64,000 nt of DNA from Nocardia vulneris (GCF_001613425.1 NZ_BDCI01000047.1:62001-126000); one strand, 5' to 3'. Counted from the first letter of the stretch, positions 33,669 through 45,598 are shown. The notes: generated by a model not told the origin, from the sequence alone. Program-made: numbers and translations.

Positions 33669-34826
33669 ATGGTTGCGTGCATGAGTGTGGCGTCGGTCGG
33701 CATAGGTGGGCTGCTGGCGGGAATCGAAGCAGCCCCGGACGCGCACGCGCTGTTCGCGCAGACCTCTACGCGGTTGCGGCGGATCGCGCCGTTCGACGCG
33801 GCGGTGTGGGTGGCGACCGATCCGATCAACGGGCTCACCACCGCGCCGGTGCGGGTGGAGAACCTGCACGAGGGTGGATGCGGAACCTATTGGGAGTCTG
33901 AGCTCTTCGCCGAACACGTCAACCTGTTCCGCGAGCTGGCGCGGGCGCCGGTCCCGGTCGCGGGGCTGCGCGCGGTGACCGGCGACGACCCGGGCCTGAG
34001 TCCGCTGTATCGGAACTTCATGTGCCCGCGCGGTTTCGACGACGAACTGCGCGCCGTGCTCCGGATCGACGGGCAGCCGTGGGGCCAGCTCAGCCTGTTC
34101 CGCGAGCGGGGACGAAAGCCATTCCAGGACAAGGAAATAGCCCTGGTGAGCGGGCTGTCGACGCCGATGGCACGGCGGCTGCGCAGTTTCGCGCAACCAT
34201 ATGCCGCCACCGCGGCGAGCGGGCAGCCGGAAGCGCCCGGCATGCTGCTGTTCGACCAGCACGGCGGCCTCGTTTCGATCAACGACGAGGCACAGCAGCT
34301 CCTCGCCGAGATGCCGCCCGGCCCCGCGACCACCACCTCGAACGGCATGGAAATACCGCTGCCCGTATGGATTCTCAGCACGGCGGGCCGCGCTCGCATC
34401 ACCGGCGAGAACTCCCGGATCCGTATTCGCACCACCACCGGACGCTGGCTGGTCTGCCACGCCTCGTGCCTGCGCGACCTGACCGGTGCGCCGGGCATGA
34501 CCGCGCTGGTGATCGAGCCCGCCACACCCTCCGAGGTCGCGTCGCTGGTGGTGGCCGCCTACGAGTTGACCCGGCGCGAGCTCGACGTCACCGAGCTGAT
34601 CGCGCGCGGCCGGTCCACCGGTGAGATCGCGAGCACCCTGTTCTTGTCCGCGCATACCGTGCGCGATCACGTGAAGGCGATCTTCGAGAAGGTCGGCGTC
34701 ACCAGCCGCGGCGAACTGATCGCCAAGCTGTTCACCGACCACTATGAGCCGCTGTCCGCCACCCGGACGGTGCGGGTTTTCGACGGGGAGCAGGGCACCG
34801 CCGACGCCCGGACCGGGGGAAGATAG
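33669..34826 (+). CDS. LuxR-family regulator
   Basis: About 385 residues. The C-terminal GerE-type HTH reads LTRRELDVTELIARGRSTGE, then IASTLFLSAHTVRDHVKAIF. The N-terminal 170 residues are GAF-like (RRIAPFDAAVWVATDP, WGQLSLFRERGRKPF), followed by a PAS-like stretch (GMLLFDQHGGLVSINDEAQQ). It probably senses a small ligand. The ATG at 33669 is used; ATG 33681 is equally possible. The long repeat at 33590-33646 lies directly upstream, so autoregulation and control of the divergent oxidoreductase are likely. Confidence 0.88.
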   Translation: MVACMSVASVGIGGLLAGIEAAPDAHALFAQTSTRLRRIAPFDAAVWVATDPINGLTTAPVRVENLHEGGCGTYWESELFAEHVNLFRELARAPVPVAGLRAVTGDDPGLSPLYRNFMCPRGFDDELRAVLRIDGQPWGQLSLFRERGRKPFQDKEIALVSGLSTPMARRLRSFAQPYAATAASGQPEAPGMLLFDQHGGLVSINDEAQQLLAEMPPGPATTTSNGMEIPLPVWILSTAGRARITGENSRIRIRTTTGRWLVCHASCLRDLTGAPGMTALVIEPATPSEVASLVVAAYELTRRELDVTELIARGRSTGEIASTLFLSAHTVRDHVKAIFEKVGVTSRGELIAKLFTDHYEPLSATRTVRVFDGEQGTADARTGGR

Positions 34827-34894
34827 TTCGCCTGGCGAACGTTATGGTCGGTTGTGCACACAACGACTACCTCGTCCCTCCGGAAGCCGGTCAC

Positions 34895-35812
34895 ATGCTG
34901 ATCGGGCTGATCGCGGCGTTGCTGGCCTGCCTGGGCTACGGCGTGGCCTCGGTGTTGCAGGCGTACGCGGCGCGGCAGTCCGCGGCGGCGGCGCTGGCGC
35001 GGGGTGTGGGCGGGCAGGTGACCGAGACCGGGGCGCCGACCGTGGCTTCGACGGTGGCGGCGGTGTTGACCGTGACGTTCATTCTGGGCAGCGTGCTCGA
35101 TGTGGTCGGCTTCGCCGGGAACGCGGTGTCGGCGCGGTTGATTCCGTTGTTCCTCTCGCAGACGATCATGAGCGCGAACCTGATCATCACCGCGGTGCTG
35201 GGCATCTTCGTGCTCGGCATCCGGTTGCACCTGCGCGATTGGGTGGCGATCTGCTCGGTGATCTTCGCGCTGGCCGCGCTCGGCGCCGCGGCAGGGCACG
35301 AGGGTGGCGGTAGCGACGATCCGGCGCTGCACTGGGGTGTGCTGATCGTGTCGGTCCTGCTGTTCGCCGCCAGTCAGCTGGTGGTGCGGCGGTTGGGCTC
35401 GCGCGGTGCGGTTGCGGCGGGCCTGGCCGCGGGAATGCTGTTCGGTGCGTTGGCGATCGCGGTCCGGATCGTGCACGGGATCGATCCGTTCGACGTGCCC
35501 GCGCTGCTCACCGACCCGGCCGCGTGGACGATCGCGATCGCGGGCATCGGCGGCTTCTATCTGCATACCGTTGCGCTGCAGCTCGGTTCGGTGAACGGCG
35601 CGACCGCGGCGCTGGTGGTCGGTGAAACGGTGGTGCCCGGCATCGTCGGTGTGCTGCTGCTCGGCGACACCTCGCGGCCCGGCCTGGAATGGCTTGCCCT
35701 CCTGGGCTTCTTCCTCGCCATCGGTGGTGCGGTGGCCGTGGCGGTGTTCGGCAACCTGTCGCAGCAGGCGGCCGAACCCGCCCCCGAGCCGGTTCCGGTC
35801 AGCAGCCGATAG
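34895..35812 (+). CDS. EamA/DMT-type membrane transporter
   Basis: The 305-residue protein has nine or ten hydrophobic helices. The N-terminal repeat begins MLIGLIAALLACLGYGVASV and the last ones are ALVVGETVVPGIVGVLLLGD and ALLGFFLAIGGAVAVAVFGN. The layout fits the drug/metabolite transporter superfamily. The ATG at 34895 starts at the first helix; an upstream ATG at 34844 would add 17 polar residues. The substrate is unknown. It follows the LuxR gene in the same direction and may be co-transcribed. Confidence 0.8.
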   Translation: MLIGLIAALLACLGYGVASVLQAYAARQSAAAALARGVGGQVTETGAPTVASTVAAVLTVTFILGSVLDVVGFAGNAVSARLIPLFLSQTIMSANLIITAVLGIFVLGIRLHLRDWVAICSVIFALAALGAAAGHEGGGSDDPALHWGVLIVSVLLFAASQLVVRRLGSRGAVAAGLAAGMLFGALAIAVRIVHGIDPFDVPALLTDPAAWTIAIAGIGGFYLHTVALQLGSVNGATAALVVGETVVPGIVGVLLLGDTSRPGLEWLALLGFFLAIGGAVAVAVFGNLSQQAAEPAPEPVPVSSR

Positions 35813-38800
35813 TCACTGACCGCCGCGTGCGGGATCCAAAGCCGGTGCGGTCGGGCGTATCCCGTTCACCTGGACCGGAACCGCCCGCGGCCGAGACTGT
35901 TTCGGCTCCGGTTTCCGCAGGATGTTGATCGGCCACCAGAACCAGCGCCCGGTGAGCGCGGCGATCGTCGGGACGACGAACGAGCGGACGATCAAGGTAT
36001 CGAGGAAGAGCCCGATGCCGACGGTGGTGCCGATCTGGGCGATGTTGTGCGCGTAGCTCACCAGCATCGCGAACATGGTCACGCCGAAGACGAGGCCCGC
36101 GGTGGTCACCACCCCGCCGGTGTTGACCATCGACCGGATGATTCCGGTGTTGATGCCCGCCTTCAGTTCCTCTTTGAATCTGCTGACCAGCAGCATGTTG
36201 TAGTCCGCCCCCACGGCCACCAGGAAGGTGAACGAGACCGGCGCCACCGACCAGTGCAGCGGATTACCGACGATGTGCTGCCAGATGAGCACGGTCAAGC
36301 CCAGCGCGGACAGATACGACAGCGCGACGGTGCCGATCACCGCGATGGCGGCGACCAGGCTGCGCAGCAGGATCAGGACGACGCAGAACACGAAGGCGAA
36401 CGCGGCCACCACGCTGGTGACGAAGTCTTCGTGCACGAACGCCTCGATGTTGAGCAGCGTGCCGCCCGGCCCGCCGATGCTCACCGTGCTGCCCGCCAGC
36501 GACGTGCCCTTCATCGCCTGTAGCGAGGCCGGAATGATCTGCGCGCTGAGATCCATCGCCTCCCGGCTGAAGCCCTCCATCTGCGGAGTCACGATCATCC
36601 GCGTCACCTTGCCGTCCGCCGAGAAGAAGAACGGCAGTGCGTTCTTGAACAGCGGGCTGTCGAACGCCTGACTCGGCAGGAAGAAGAATTCACCGGGATC
36701 CGCGGTGGTGAAACCGCTGGCGACCTCGTCGAGGAATCGGGTGATGTCCGAGATCTGCGGGAGCAGGATGTCGAGGGTGCCCTGCAGCGGCGCGATCACG
36801 CTCTTGACCTGCGCGACAAAGCCTTTGAGGCCGTCCACCTGGGTGGCGAGTTGTGGCAGAGCTTGCGACGCCGTGCGCAGACCGGTCACGAGTCCGTCGA
36901 CGGTGCCGTCGAGCCGGTCGGTGTCGTCGAACAGCGAGAAGCCGGTTTGCGCCGCCCGGCAGGCCTGGATGTCTTGGCAATTCGGAATCGAGTTCACGAA
37001 CTCCCTTGCCGGACCGGCTGTCTCGCGCAGCGTATCAAGTTTGTCGACCACCCCGGACACAGCCGTCTGCATGGCGGCGGCGCTGGTGTTCACCTGGCCG
37101 AATCCCTGCCGGCCGGTGGCGAGGGCGGTTTCGAGTCCCTTGATGGTGAGATTCAGCTGATCGATGCGTCCGGCGAGGGTGGTCAGATCGTCGAGGCGCG
37201 GCGTGAGCATGTCTTTCATCTGGGTGAACCGGCTGCCGATGTAGCCGGCCTGGCCGGTGAGCGTGCCGAGTTCGAGCGGGGTGGTCAGCGGCCGCGTAAT
37301 ACCCTGCACCGCACTGACTCCCGGCACCTTCACCACGGCGTTGGTCAGCTTCGCGAGTGCCACCAGGTCCGCGGGATTGCGCAGATCGTGGTCCGATTGG
37401 ACCAGCAGGATGCTGGGCGCCATGATGTTCGGCGGCAGATGCCGGTCGGCGGCCGCGATGCCGAGATTGGCGGGCGAATCGCTCGGCTGGGCGATGCGCT
37501 CGTTGAAACTCGGCTGGAAGGTCGGCAGCACGAGGATGGCGAGCACGAGCACGGCCAGGCTCGCGACCAGCACCGGGCCGGGCCAGCGCACCACGGCGGT
37601 CGCGATCCGGCGCCAGCGGCGCTGCGAGGACTGCGCACGCGGTTCGAGGAAGCCGAGCCTGCTGCCGAGCGCCAGCAGCGCGGGCCCCAGCGTCAACGCG
37701 GCGGCGAGGGTGACCGAGACCGCGATCGTGCACGGCAGACCGGAGGTGCTGAAGATCGCGAGACGGGTGAACGACATGCACGCCGTCGCACCGGCGACGG
37801 TCAACCCGGACGCGATGATGATGTGCAGAACCCCGTGCAGCGCTGTGTAATACGCCGTTTCCGGGTCCTCCCCCGCGCGCCTGGCCTCTTGGTAGCGGCC
37901 GAGCAGGAAGATGCCGTAGTTGGTGCCCGCGCCGAGCACGATCACCGCGAGCAGCGCGGAGGCGAAGATCGAAACACCGATCACCTCGTGTTCACCGAGA
38001 TACGCGACCACGGGCCGGGCCACCGCCAAGCCCATTCCGACGGTCAGCAGCGGCATCGCGACCGTGATCGGCGACCGGTAGACGCACAGCATCACGCCGC
38101 CGACGAGCACGGCGCACATGATGATGAGCAGCAGAATCGAATCGTTGATCGAGACGAGTTCGTCGTTGACCACGGCCGACGGTCCGGTCAGGTGCACTGT
38201 GATACCGGCGGGCGGCGGGTTGTCGGCGATGATGTCGCGAGCCGCCTGGGTGGATTCCATCGCCAGCGCGGTGCCCATGTTCCCGGCCAGGTTGAGCAGC
38301 ACGTAGGCGGCCTTGCCGTCGGCGCTCTCGCTGGCGGGCGCGAAGTCCGGGCTGGACCACAGATCCATCGCGGAGTTGACGTGCTTCTTGTCCTGCGTCA
38401 GCCGATCCAGCAGCGTCAGGTAGTACTGATGTGCGTCACCGCCGAGCGGGTTGTCGCCTTCGAGCAGCACGTACACGAAATTGTTCGTGCCGGCACCGCC
38501 GAACGAATCACCCATTTTGACGATCGCCTGCACCGACGAGGCCTCGTCCGGCAGGAAGGATCGCGCATGCCCGTTGACCACCGTTTCCAGCTGGGGCACA
38601 ACGAGATTCAAGCCGCCCGCGAGCAACAGCCAGATCGCGATGATCGGTAGCGAGAACATGTAGAGCAGGCGCGCGAACAACGGACGGCCGGGGGCGCGTC
38701 GCAGCAGCGTCCGGTCGAACGGCACCGAGAATTCTCGGCGCACTGCGGGGAGCAGCGCACGCAGCCGCTCCCGCAACGGTTCTCGCGACTCTTTCCCGCG

Positions 38801-38821
38801 CCGCCGCACGAAGTTCGTCAT
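35813..38821 (-). CDS. MmpL-family RND lipid transporter
   Basis: The 1002-residue RND protein of the MmpL type has a first helix at about 50-75, a periplasmic loop, helices at about 228-385, a large second periplasmic loop (about 440-800) with coiled-coil character, and helices at about 800-980. MmpL proteins export lipids or siderophores across the inner membrane of Mycobacteriales using a proton relay of two Asp-Tyr pairs. The second pair is present (GADYNMLLVSRF, D873). The first reads GAGTNYGIFLL, with Asn301 instead of Asp. It overlaps the upstream MmpS by ATGA. The cargo is unknown. Confidence 0.93.
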   Translation of the reverse strand: MTNFVRRRGKESREPLRERLRALLPAVRREFSVPFDRTLLRRAPGRPLFARLLYMFSLPIIAIWLLLAGGLNLVVPQLETVVNGHARSFLPDEASSVQAIVKMGDSFGGAGTNNFVYVLLEGDNPLGGDAHQYYLTLLDRLTQDKKHVNSAMDLWSSPDFAPASESADGKAAYVLLNLAGNMGTALAMESTQAARDIIADNPPPAGITVHLTGPSAVVNDELVSINDSILLLIIMCAVLVGGVMLCVYRSPITVAMPLLTVGMGLAVARPVVAYLGEHEVIGVSIFASALLAVIVLGAGTNYGIFLLGRYQEARRAGEDPETAYYTALHGVLHIIIASGLTVAGATACMSFTRLAIFSTSGLPCTIAVSVTLAAALTLGPALLALGSRLGFLEPRAQSSQRRWRRIATAVVRWPGPVLVASLAVLVLAILVLPTFQPSFNERIAQPSDSPANLGIAAADRHLPPNIMAPSILLVQSDHDLRNPADLVALAKLTNAVVKVPGVSAVQGITRPLTTPLELGTLTGQAGYIGSRFTQMKDMLTPRLDDLTTLAGRIDQLNLTIKGLETALATGRQGFGQVNTSAAAMQTAVSGVVDKLDTLRETAGPAREFVNSIPNCQDIQACRAAQTGFSLFDDTDRLDGTVDGLVTGLRTASQALPQLATQVDGLKGFVAQVKSVIAPLQGTLDILLPQISDITRFLDEVASGFTTADPGEFFFLPSQAFDSPLFKNALPFFFSADGKVTRMIVTPQMEGFSREAMDLSAQIIPASLQAMKGTSLAGSTVSIGGPGGTLLNIEAFVHEDFVTSVVAAFAFVFCVVLILLRSLVAAIAVIGTVALSYLSALGLTVLIWQHIVGNPLHWSVAPVSFTFLVAVGADYNMLLVSRFKEELKAGINTGIIRSMVNTGGVVTTAGLVFGVTMFAMLVSYAHNIAQIGTTVGIGLFLDTLIVRSFVVPTIAALTGRWFWWPINILRKPEPKQSRPRAVPVQVNGIRPTAPALDPARGGQ

Positions 38822-39231
38822 GACACCGGCACCGTGCAGTTGACCGCGGCGAACGGGCCGGTGGCCGCCTGCGCATCCCGGGCCTGCCCGTTGATCACGA
38901 TCCGGCACGCGACCTGGTCGGAATTGGCTTGCGCGACAACGCCGGTCGGCAGAGCGAGCTTGCGGGTACGCAGCGAGGTGCGCCATGGAAGTTCGGTCGA
39001 CACGTCTTTGACCTTGCCCTGCTCGTCCAAATAGGACAGATGCACCGGTGCGCCCGGTGGGCCGTCGATCTCGTAGTCGATGACCTTCTCGCGCAATTGG
39101 CCGAGCACCGGCGGCGGGCTGGAATGCCCGATCGCCAGATCCTCGATCTCGCTCAGCCGCAACCGCGCGATGAAGAGGGCCGTCAGGCCCAGAACCAGGA
39201 ATACCACGCCGTATACCCAGGCATTCTTCAT
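38818..39231 (-). CDS. MmpS-family accessory protein
   Basis: The 137-residue protein has one N-terminal transmembrane helix (AWVYGVVFLVLGLTALFIA) and a periplasmic beta-domain with VIDYEIDGPPGAPVHLSYLD, ending in CRIVING and NCTVPVS, as in MmpS proteins. MmpS assists the cognate MmpL in the periplasm. The start at 39231 has GGAG close upstream. The stop overlaps the MmpL start (ATGA), which shows coupling. Confidence 0.9.
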   Translation of the reverse strand: MKNAWVYGVVFLVLGLTALFIARLRLSEIEDLAIGHSSPPPVLGQLREKVIDYEIDGPPGAPVHLSYLDEQGKVKDVSTELPWRTSLRTRKLALPTGVVAQANSDQVACRIVINGQARDAQAATGPFAAVNCTVPVS

Positions 39232-39377
39232 GACTTTCTCCGCTATCCGTTCGAGCGTCGAGCCTTCTTCTCCGCAAATACGCGGCACTCCTGCGCCGGC
39301 CCTGTTCGCCGGCCCGTCGACGGCCCTCGATTCGACGGCCACGGCTCGCCGCGGTGGGCGGATCATTGCCGTGACGC

Positions 39378-39407
39378 ACGGTAACAGAAACCTTTCCCGT
39401 TCGGCAA
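39378..39407 (-). promoter_or_regulatory. Possible promoter of mmpS-mmpL
   Basis: On the minus strand TTGCCG (39407-39402) and TACCGT (39383-39378) are spaced by 18 bases, about 150 bases upstream of the MmpS start. The match to -35/-10 consensus is fair. Confidence 0.35.
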
Positions 39408-39537
39408 TATGCCATAGGACATACCCGTGGCACGCCTACTACCACTGGATTCAGCCTGATGTTCAGCGAGCGCGGCGACTCGGCGGCACGAAATCGAACG
39501 GATCACCCAGCGGGCGCGATGCCCGCGCGGCGGCCGG

Positions 39538-40194
39538 TCAGGACTCGGGTGCGGGCGGTGTCCGCACCGCGATCTCGCCGCCCAGCGTGTAGCCACCGGA
39601 AAGCTGAAGGTTGTCGCCGCTCCAGAAGCGGCCCGGGTCATACCAATTGGGGCTACGACGCTCCGGCAGCAACCCCATCGCCTGGTAGGTCGCGGCGACG
39701 ATCTCCGCGCAATACGCGCTTTCCAGCTCGCGGGCGGCAGCCCTGCGCGATTTGCGCAGCGGCAGGCGCGCCCGGCCACGCAGCCAGCGCCCAGCCAGGC
39801 CTGCGGTGGAGGGGAACGGGGTGCCGTCGAGCCGGGCGATGGTGCGCAGCAGGCTGTCTTCCATCTCCCGCGTCGCGGGCCGGTCCAACTGACGCAACCA
39901 CGCCTGCTGACCGTAGCGATGCGCCCACACCAGCACCGCGTCGCGCAGATTGTGCAATTGGACGCCGCGATGCGCCGCCCCCGACCACATGTCCGGCAGC
40001 GACCGGCCGAGTTCGGCATGCCAGATCAGTGCAGGCAGATCATCGAGCACCACCGACATCCCCACGTGATTCACCGGACTGTTCGTCGTCAGCCGAATCG
40101 CCCGGTCAGCGGCCGAATGCCCACGGAACAACCAGATGTCGCCGGTCCTGGTCAGCTCGAGTGCCCGATCCAGATCGATGCCCGTCCCCGTCAT
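39538..40194 (-). CDS. YiiX/NlpC-P60-like permuted papain-fold protein
   Basis: The 218-residue protein shows GDIWLFRGHSAADRAIR, then NSPVNHVGMSVVL with the likely catalytic His, and SAYCAEIVAATYQAMG with the likely catalytic Cys. In this order (His before Cys) they match the permuted NlpC/P60 amidase family (YiiX/YaeF type). Such enzymes act on lipids or cell-wall peptides. No signal peptide is evident, so a cytoplasmic or membrane-peripheral place is likely. Confidence 0.75.
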   Translation of the reverse strand: MTGTGIDLDRALELTRTGDIWLFRGHSAADRAIRLTTNSPVNHVGMSVVLDDLPALIWHAELGRSLPDMWSGAAHRGVQLHNLRDAVLVWAHRYGQQAWLRQLDRPATREMEDSLLRTIARLDGTPFPSTAGLAGRWLRGRARLPLRKSRRAAARELESAYCAEIVAATYQAMGLLPERRSPNWYDPGRFWSGDNLQLSGGYTLGGEIAVRTPPAPES

Positions 40195-40212
40195 GGCCGT
40201 AGCCTATGCGCT

Positions 40213-40458
40213 ATGCGGTGGTGGAAGGCAGTGGGATTGGCAGGTGCGGCCGGCGTGGTCGCCACCGGCGTGGTGGTCGTGCGCGCCGAGCGACGTCGGC
40301 GCGCCTACACCCCCGAACAGGTCCGCGAGCAACTACACGTGCGCTTCGCCCAGGCCACCGCCGCCGAGAGTGCCGCCGAAACCGCCACTCCCGCAGCCGA
40401 ACCCGCCACCACCCTGCGCGCCCGCCTGCGCCGCCTGTGGCGGCGCTTCCGCCGCTGA
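40213..40458 (+). CDS. Small single-helix membrane protein
   Basis: 81 residues: a transmembrane helix at about 5-24 (AVGLAGAAGVVATGVVVV), a basic patch RAERRRRA, an Ala/Thr/Glu repeat segment, and a basic amphipathic C-terminus (LRARLRRLWRRFRR). Function is unknown. It is divergent from the YiiX-like gene. Confidence 0.55.
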   Translation: MRWWKAVGLAGAAGVVATGVVVVRAERRRRAYTPEQVREQLHVRFAQATAAESAAETATPAAEPATTLRARLRRLWRRFRR

Positions 40459-40573
40459 GAGCATTGGTGGGCTTTCGAGCGGGTGCGCTTCAGCCAGGCG
40501 ACAGAATCGAACGCCGAACCGCCACTCCGGCAACCGAAACCGCCGCGGGCCTACGCGCAGGCCTACGCCCCCA

Positions 40574-40969
40574 CTAGCGCGCGACCGCGACCCCGCGACG
40601 TTCGTACCAACTCGAAAACCGGGTCACTACGACCGCGACGGCACCCACCGGCAGGTAGTACCCCCACGCGGCGAGCACGGAATCCGTTGCGGGTAGGGCG
40701 ATCAGTGAGCCGAGCACCAAAACTCCCGCGATCGACCAGGACAGTCCACGCGCGACCTGCAGCGCGGGCACCGCGCACAGCATCACCGGCACCGCCAGCA
40801 AGAGCACCAGCCGCATTCCGTAGTGGGCGAACATGGGGTCGCCGCACGCCGCGTCCATCTGGACGACCTCGCACGAAGAGATCTGGTACAGCGGCTCGGA
40901 CGCGACGAAGACGCCCCACGCCGCGGTCGCCCCCGCCAGCACCAGCCATGCCGCTCTTGCCGAACTCAT
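40574..40969 (-). CDS. Small multi-helix membrane protein
   Basis: 131 residues with about four helices (about 7-24, 51-70, 72-97 and 102-115) and two cysteines in the first loop (SSCEVVQMDAACGDP) that may form a disulfide. No family is recognised. Confidence 0.6.
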   Translation of the reverse strand: MSSARAAWLVLAGATAAWGVFVASEPLYQISSCEVVQMDAACGDPMFAHYGMRLVLLLAVPVMLCAVPALQVARGLSWSIAGVLVLGSLIALPATDSVLAAWGYYLPVGAVAVVVTRFSSWYERRGVAVAR

Positions 40970-41022
40970 GTCGAGATCATCGCACTCACCGCCGGGAAAT
41001 CCGGGGCCGGAAACTACTTCAT

Positions 41023-41038
41023 AACTAAAGCTTTAGTT
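41023..41038. promoter_or_regulatory. MarR-type operator of the aminobenzoate operon
   Basis: Perfect 16-bp palindrome AACTAAAGCTTTAGTT, in an AT-rich patch 36 bases before the first gene of the catabolic operon. MarR proteins bind palindromes of this size, and a MarR gene is the third gene of the operon. Confidence 0.75.
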
Positions 41039-41074
41039 GTAAAGTACTGCTACCGCGACTTCAGAGGAGAGCAG

Positions 41075-43414
<2,340 letters not shown>

Positions 43415-43419
43415 CCGGC

Positions 43420-44196
43420 ATGGCGCAACGCACCCTCGGCAGGCACGCGCTGATCACCGGCGGATCGCGCGGGATCGGCGCGGCGATCGCGAGCAGGCTC
43501 GCGCAGGACGGAGCTCGGCTCACCCTGCTGGCCCGCGATCTCACCCGAGCCACCGAAACCGTCGCCCGGTTTCCGAAATCGGCTGCTGCGCACGCGATAT
43601 CGTGCGATGTCACGGATCCGGCGGCCGTCACCGCGGCCTTGACCGAGGCCCGCGCCCGGCACGGCGCGATCGATATCCTGGTCAACAACGCCGGGCAGGC
43701 GGCCAGCGCGCCGTTGCGGCACACCAGCGACGAGCTGTGGCAGCGCATGCTCGCGGTCAATCTCACCGGCACGTTCCTGTGCACCAGGAACGCCGTGCCG
43801 GACATGCTCGCCGGCGGACGCGGGCGGGTGGTCAACATCGCGAGCACGGCCGGGCTGCGCGGCTACCCCTACGTGACCGCCTACGCGGCGGCCAAACACG
43901 GCGTGGTCGGACTGACTCGCGCACTGGCACTGGAACTTTCGGGCACACCTGTCACGGTGAACGCGGTCTGCCCCGGCTTCACCGACACCGACCTGCTCCA
44001 GGAAAGCGTGGCACACGTGATCGAAACGACCGGGCGCAGCACCGAGGAGGCGCGCGCGGCCTTCGTCCGGCACAACCCGCAGGGACGGCTGATCGAACCC
44101 GCGCAGGTCGCCGCGACCGTCGCTTGGCTCTGCTCGGATGCGGCCGATGCGCTGACCGGACAGTCGATCTCGGTCAGTGGCGGGGAGGTGATGTGA
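43420..44196 (+). CDS. SDR dehydrogenase of the aminobenzoyl-CoA pathway
   Basis: The 258-residue classical SDR has ALITGGSRGIGAAIASRLAQ, NNAG, and the complete catalytic set Ser/Tyr/Lys (NIASTAGLRGYPYVTAYAAA, YAAAKHG). By context it oxidises or reduces a hydroxyacyl/oxo-CoA intermediate after ring reduction. The ATG at 43420 is preceded by AAGGGG, which overlaps the end of the monooxygenase gene. Confidence 0.88.
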   Translation: MAQRTLGRHALITGGSRGIGAAIASRLAQDGARLTLLARDLTRATETVARFPKSAAAHAISCDVTDPAAVTAALTEARARHGAIDILVNNAGQAASAPLRHTSDELWQRMLAVNLTGTFLCTRNAVPDMLAGGRGRVVNIASTAGLRGYPYVTAYAAAKHGVVGLTRALALELSGTPVTVNAVCPGFTDTDLLQESVAHVIETTGRSTEEARAAFVRHNPQGRLIEPAQVAATVAWLCSDAADALTGQSISVSGGEVM

Positions 44197-44197
44197 G

Positions 44198-44746
44198 GTG
44201 ACCGCCCACCGTGACGCCGGGCCCGTGCTCGGCGACGAACGCATCGGGATGGAGGCCCGCGCCGCCTCCGGCGACCATCTCGACGTGCGGCTGTGGCTGC
44301 GACTCCTGGCCACCACCAACGAGATCGAGCAGGAGATCCGGACCCGGCTGCGCCTGCGCTTCGCGACCTCACTGCCCCGCTTCGACTATCTGGCACAGCT
44401 CGACCGTCATCACGACGGCCTGCGGATGAGCGCGCTGTCGCGCTACCTGATGGTCACCGGGGGCAACGTCACCGGCCTGACCGATCAGCTGGTCGCCGAG
44501 GGCTGGGTGGACCGGATACCGGACCCGGTCGACAAGCGGGCGACGCTGGTGCGGCTGACCCAGCTGGGCCGCACGCGCTTCGAGGAGATGGCCGCCGAAC
44601 ACGAAGGCTGGCTCACCGAGATGTTCGCCGGTTTCGGCCGCGGCAACGAGCAGGCGTTGTTCGACCTGCTCGGCAAGCTCCGCATCCACCTCGCCACCAC
44701 CGCCGAGCTCGACACCGATCCATCGACCCCACGGGACCTCGCATGA
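44198..44746 (+). CDS. MarR-family regulator of the operon
   Basis: The 182-residue winged-helix protein has the DNA-binding region MSALSRYLMVTGGNVTGLTD and the wing RIPDPVDKRATLVRLTQLGR, typical of MarR. The start is a GTG with GGAGG upstream, two bases after the SDR stop. Homologues in aromatic CoA pathways respond to the aryl-CoA ester. The palindrome at 41023 is its likely site, giving self-repression. Confidence 0.9.
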   Translation: MTAHRDAGPVLGDERIGMEARAASGDHLDVRLWLRLLATTNEIEQEIRTRLRLRFATSLPRFDYLAQLDRHHDGLRMSALSRYLMVTGGNVTGLTDQLVAEGWVDRIPDPVDKRATLVRLTQLGRTRFEEMAAEHEGWLTEMFAGFGRGNEQALFDLLGKLRIHLATTAELDTDPSTPRDLA

Positions 44747-45594
44747 CCCAGCACCTCGATCCCGCCCTGCGCGCGGCGAACCGCAGCACCCTCGCCGACT
44801 ACACCGGCGAACACTTCCGCTGGCAGGTCGAGGCCGGCGTCGGCACGATCGTGCTCGACCGCCCGGCACGGAAGAACCCGCTGACCTTCGACTCCTACGC
44901 TGAACTGCGAGACCTGTTCCGCCGCTTGGCCTATGCCGAGGACGTCAGCGTGATCGTGCTGTCCGGCGCGGGCGAGAACTTCTGCTCGGGCGGCGACGTG
45001 CACGACATCATCGGCCCGTTGATCGCGCTGCCCGCGCCCGAACTGCTGATGTTCACCCGGATGACCGGCGATCTGGTCAAGGCGATGCGCGCGTGCCCGC
45101 AACCGATCGTCGCGGCGGTCGACGGGGTGTGTGCGGGCGCGGGCGCGATCCTGGCCATGGCCGCGGATCTGCGCGTCGGCACCGCGCGCAGCAAGACCGC
45201 GTTCCTGTTCACCCGGGTGGGCCTCGCCGGGTGCGATATGGGCGCCTGCGCGATCCTGCCGCGGATCATCGGGCAGGGCCGCGCATCCGAACTGCTGTAC
45301 ACCGGCCGGACGATGACCGGAGCCGAAGCGTACGCGTGGGGCTTCTTCAACCAGCTGACCGAGCCGGAACAGGTCCGCGGCGCGGCCGCCGAACTGGCGC
45401 GCCGGCTGGCCGAAGGGCCGACCTTCGCCCAGGGCATCACGAAAACCATGCTGCACCAGGAGTGGTCGATGACGGTGGACCAGGCCATCGAGGCCGAAGC
45501 GCAGGCTCAGGCCCTCTGCATGCTCACCCAGGATTTCGCCCGGGCCTATCACGCGTTCCGGGACAAAGAGCGGCCGAAGTTCGAAGGGAACTAG
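44743..45594 (+). CDS. Enoyl-CoA hydratase/isomerase
   Basis: The 283-residue crotonase-fold protein has the oxyanion-hole strands LSGAGENFCSGGDVHDI and GVCAGAGAILAMAADLRVG, and the helix GAEAYAWGFFNQL. By context it hydrates or opens the cyclohexene-carboxyl-CoA intermediate. It overlaps the MarR gene by ATGA. Confidence 0.9.
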   Translation: MTQHLDPALRAANRSTLADYTGEHFRWQVEAGVGTIVLDRPARKNPLTFDSYAELRDLFRRLAYAEDVSVIVLSGAGENFCSGGDVHDIIGPLIALPAPELLMFTRMTGDLVKAMRACPQPIVAAVDGVCAGAGAILAMAADLRVGTARSKTAFLFTRVGLAGCDMGACAILPRIIGQGRASELLYTGRTMTGAEAYAWGFFNQLTEPEQVRGAAAELARRLAEGPTFAQGITKTMLHQEWSMTVDQAIEAEAQAQALCMLTQDFARAYHAFRDKERPKFEGN

Positions 45595-45598
45595 TCCG

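Noticed and set aside
36851..38650. Plus-strand open frame of about 600 codons
   Set aside because: Antisense of mmpL; rich in Arg, Gly, His and Gln with no domain.
41023..41038. Terminator for the preceding minus-strand or plus-strand gene
   Set aside because: The 16-bp palindrome has no loop and no T-tract, and sits between a divergent promoter pair. An operator fits better.
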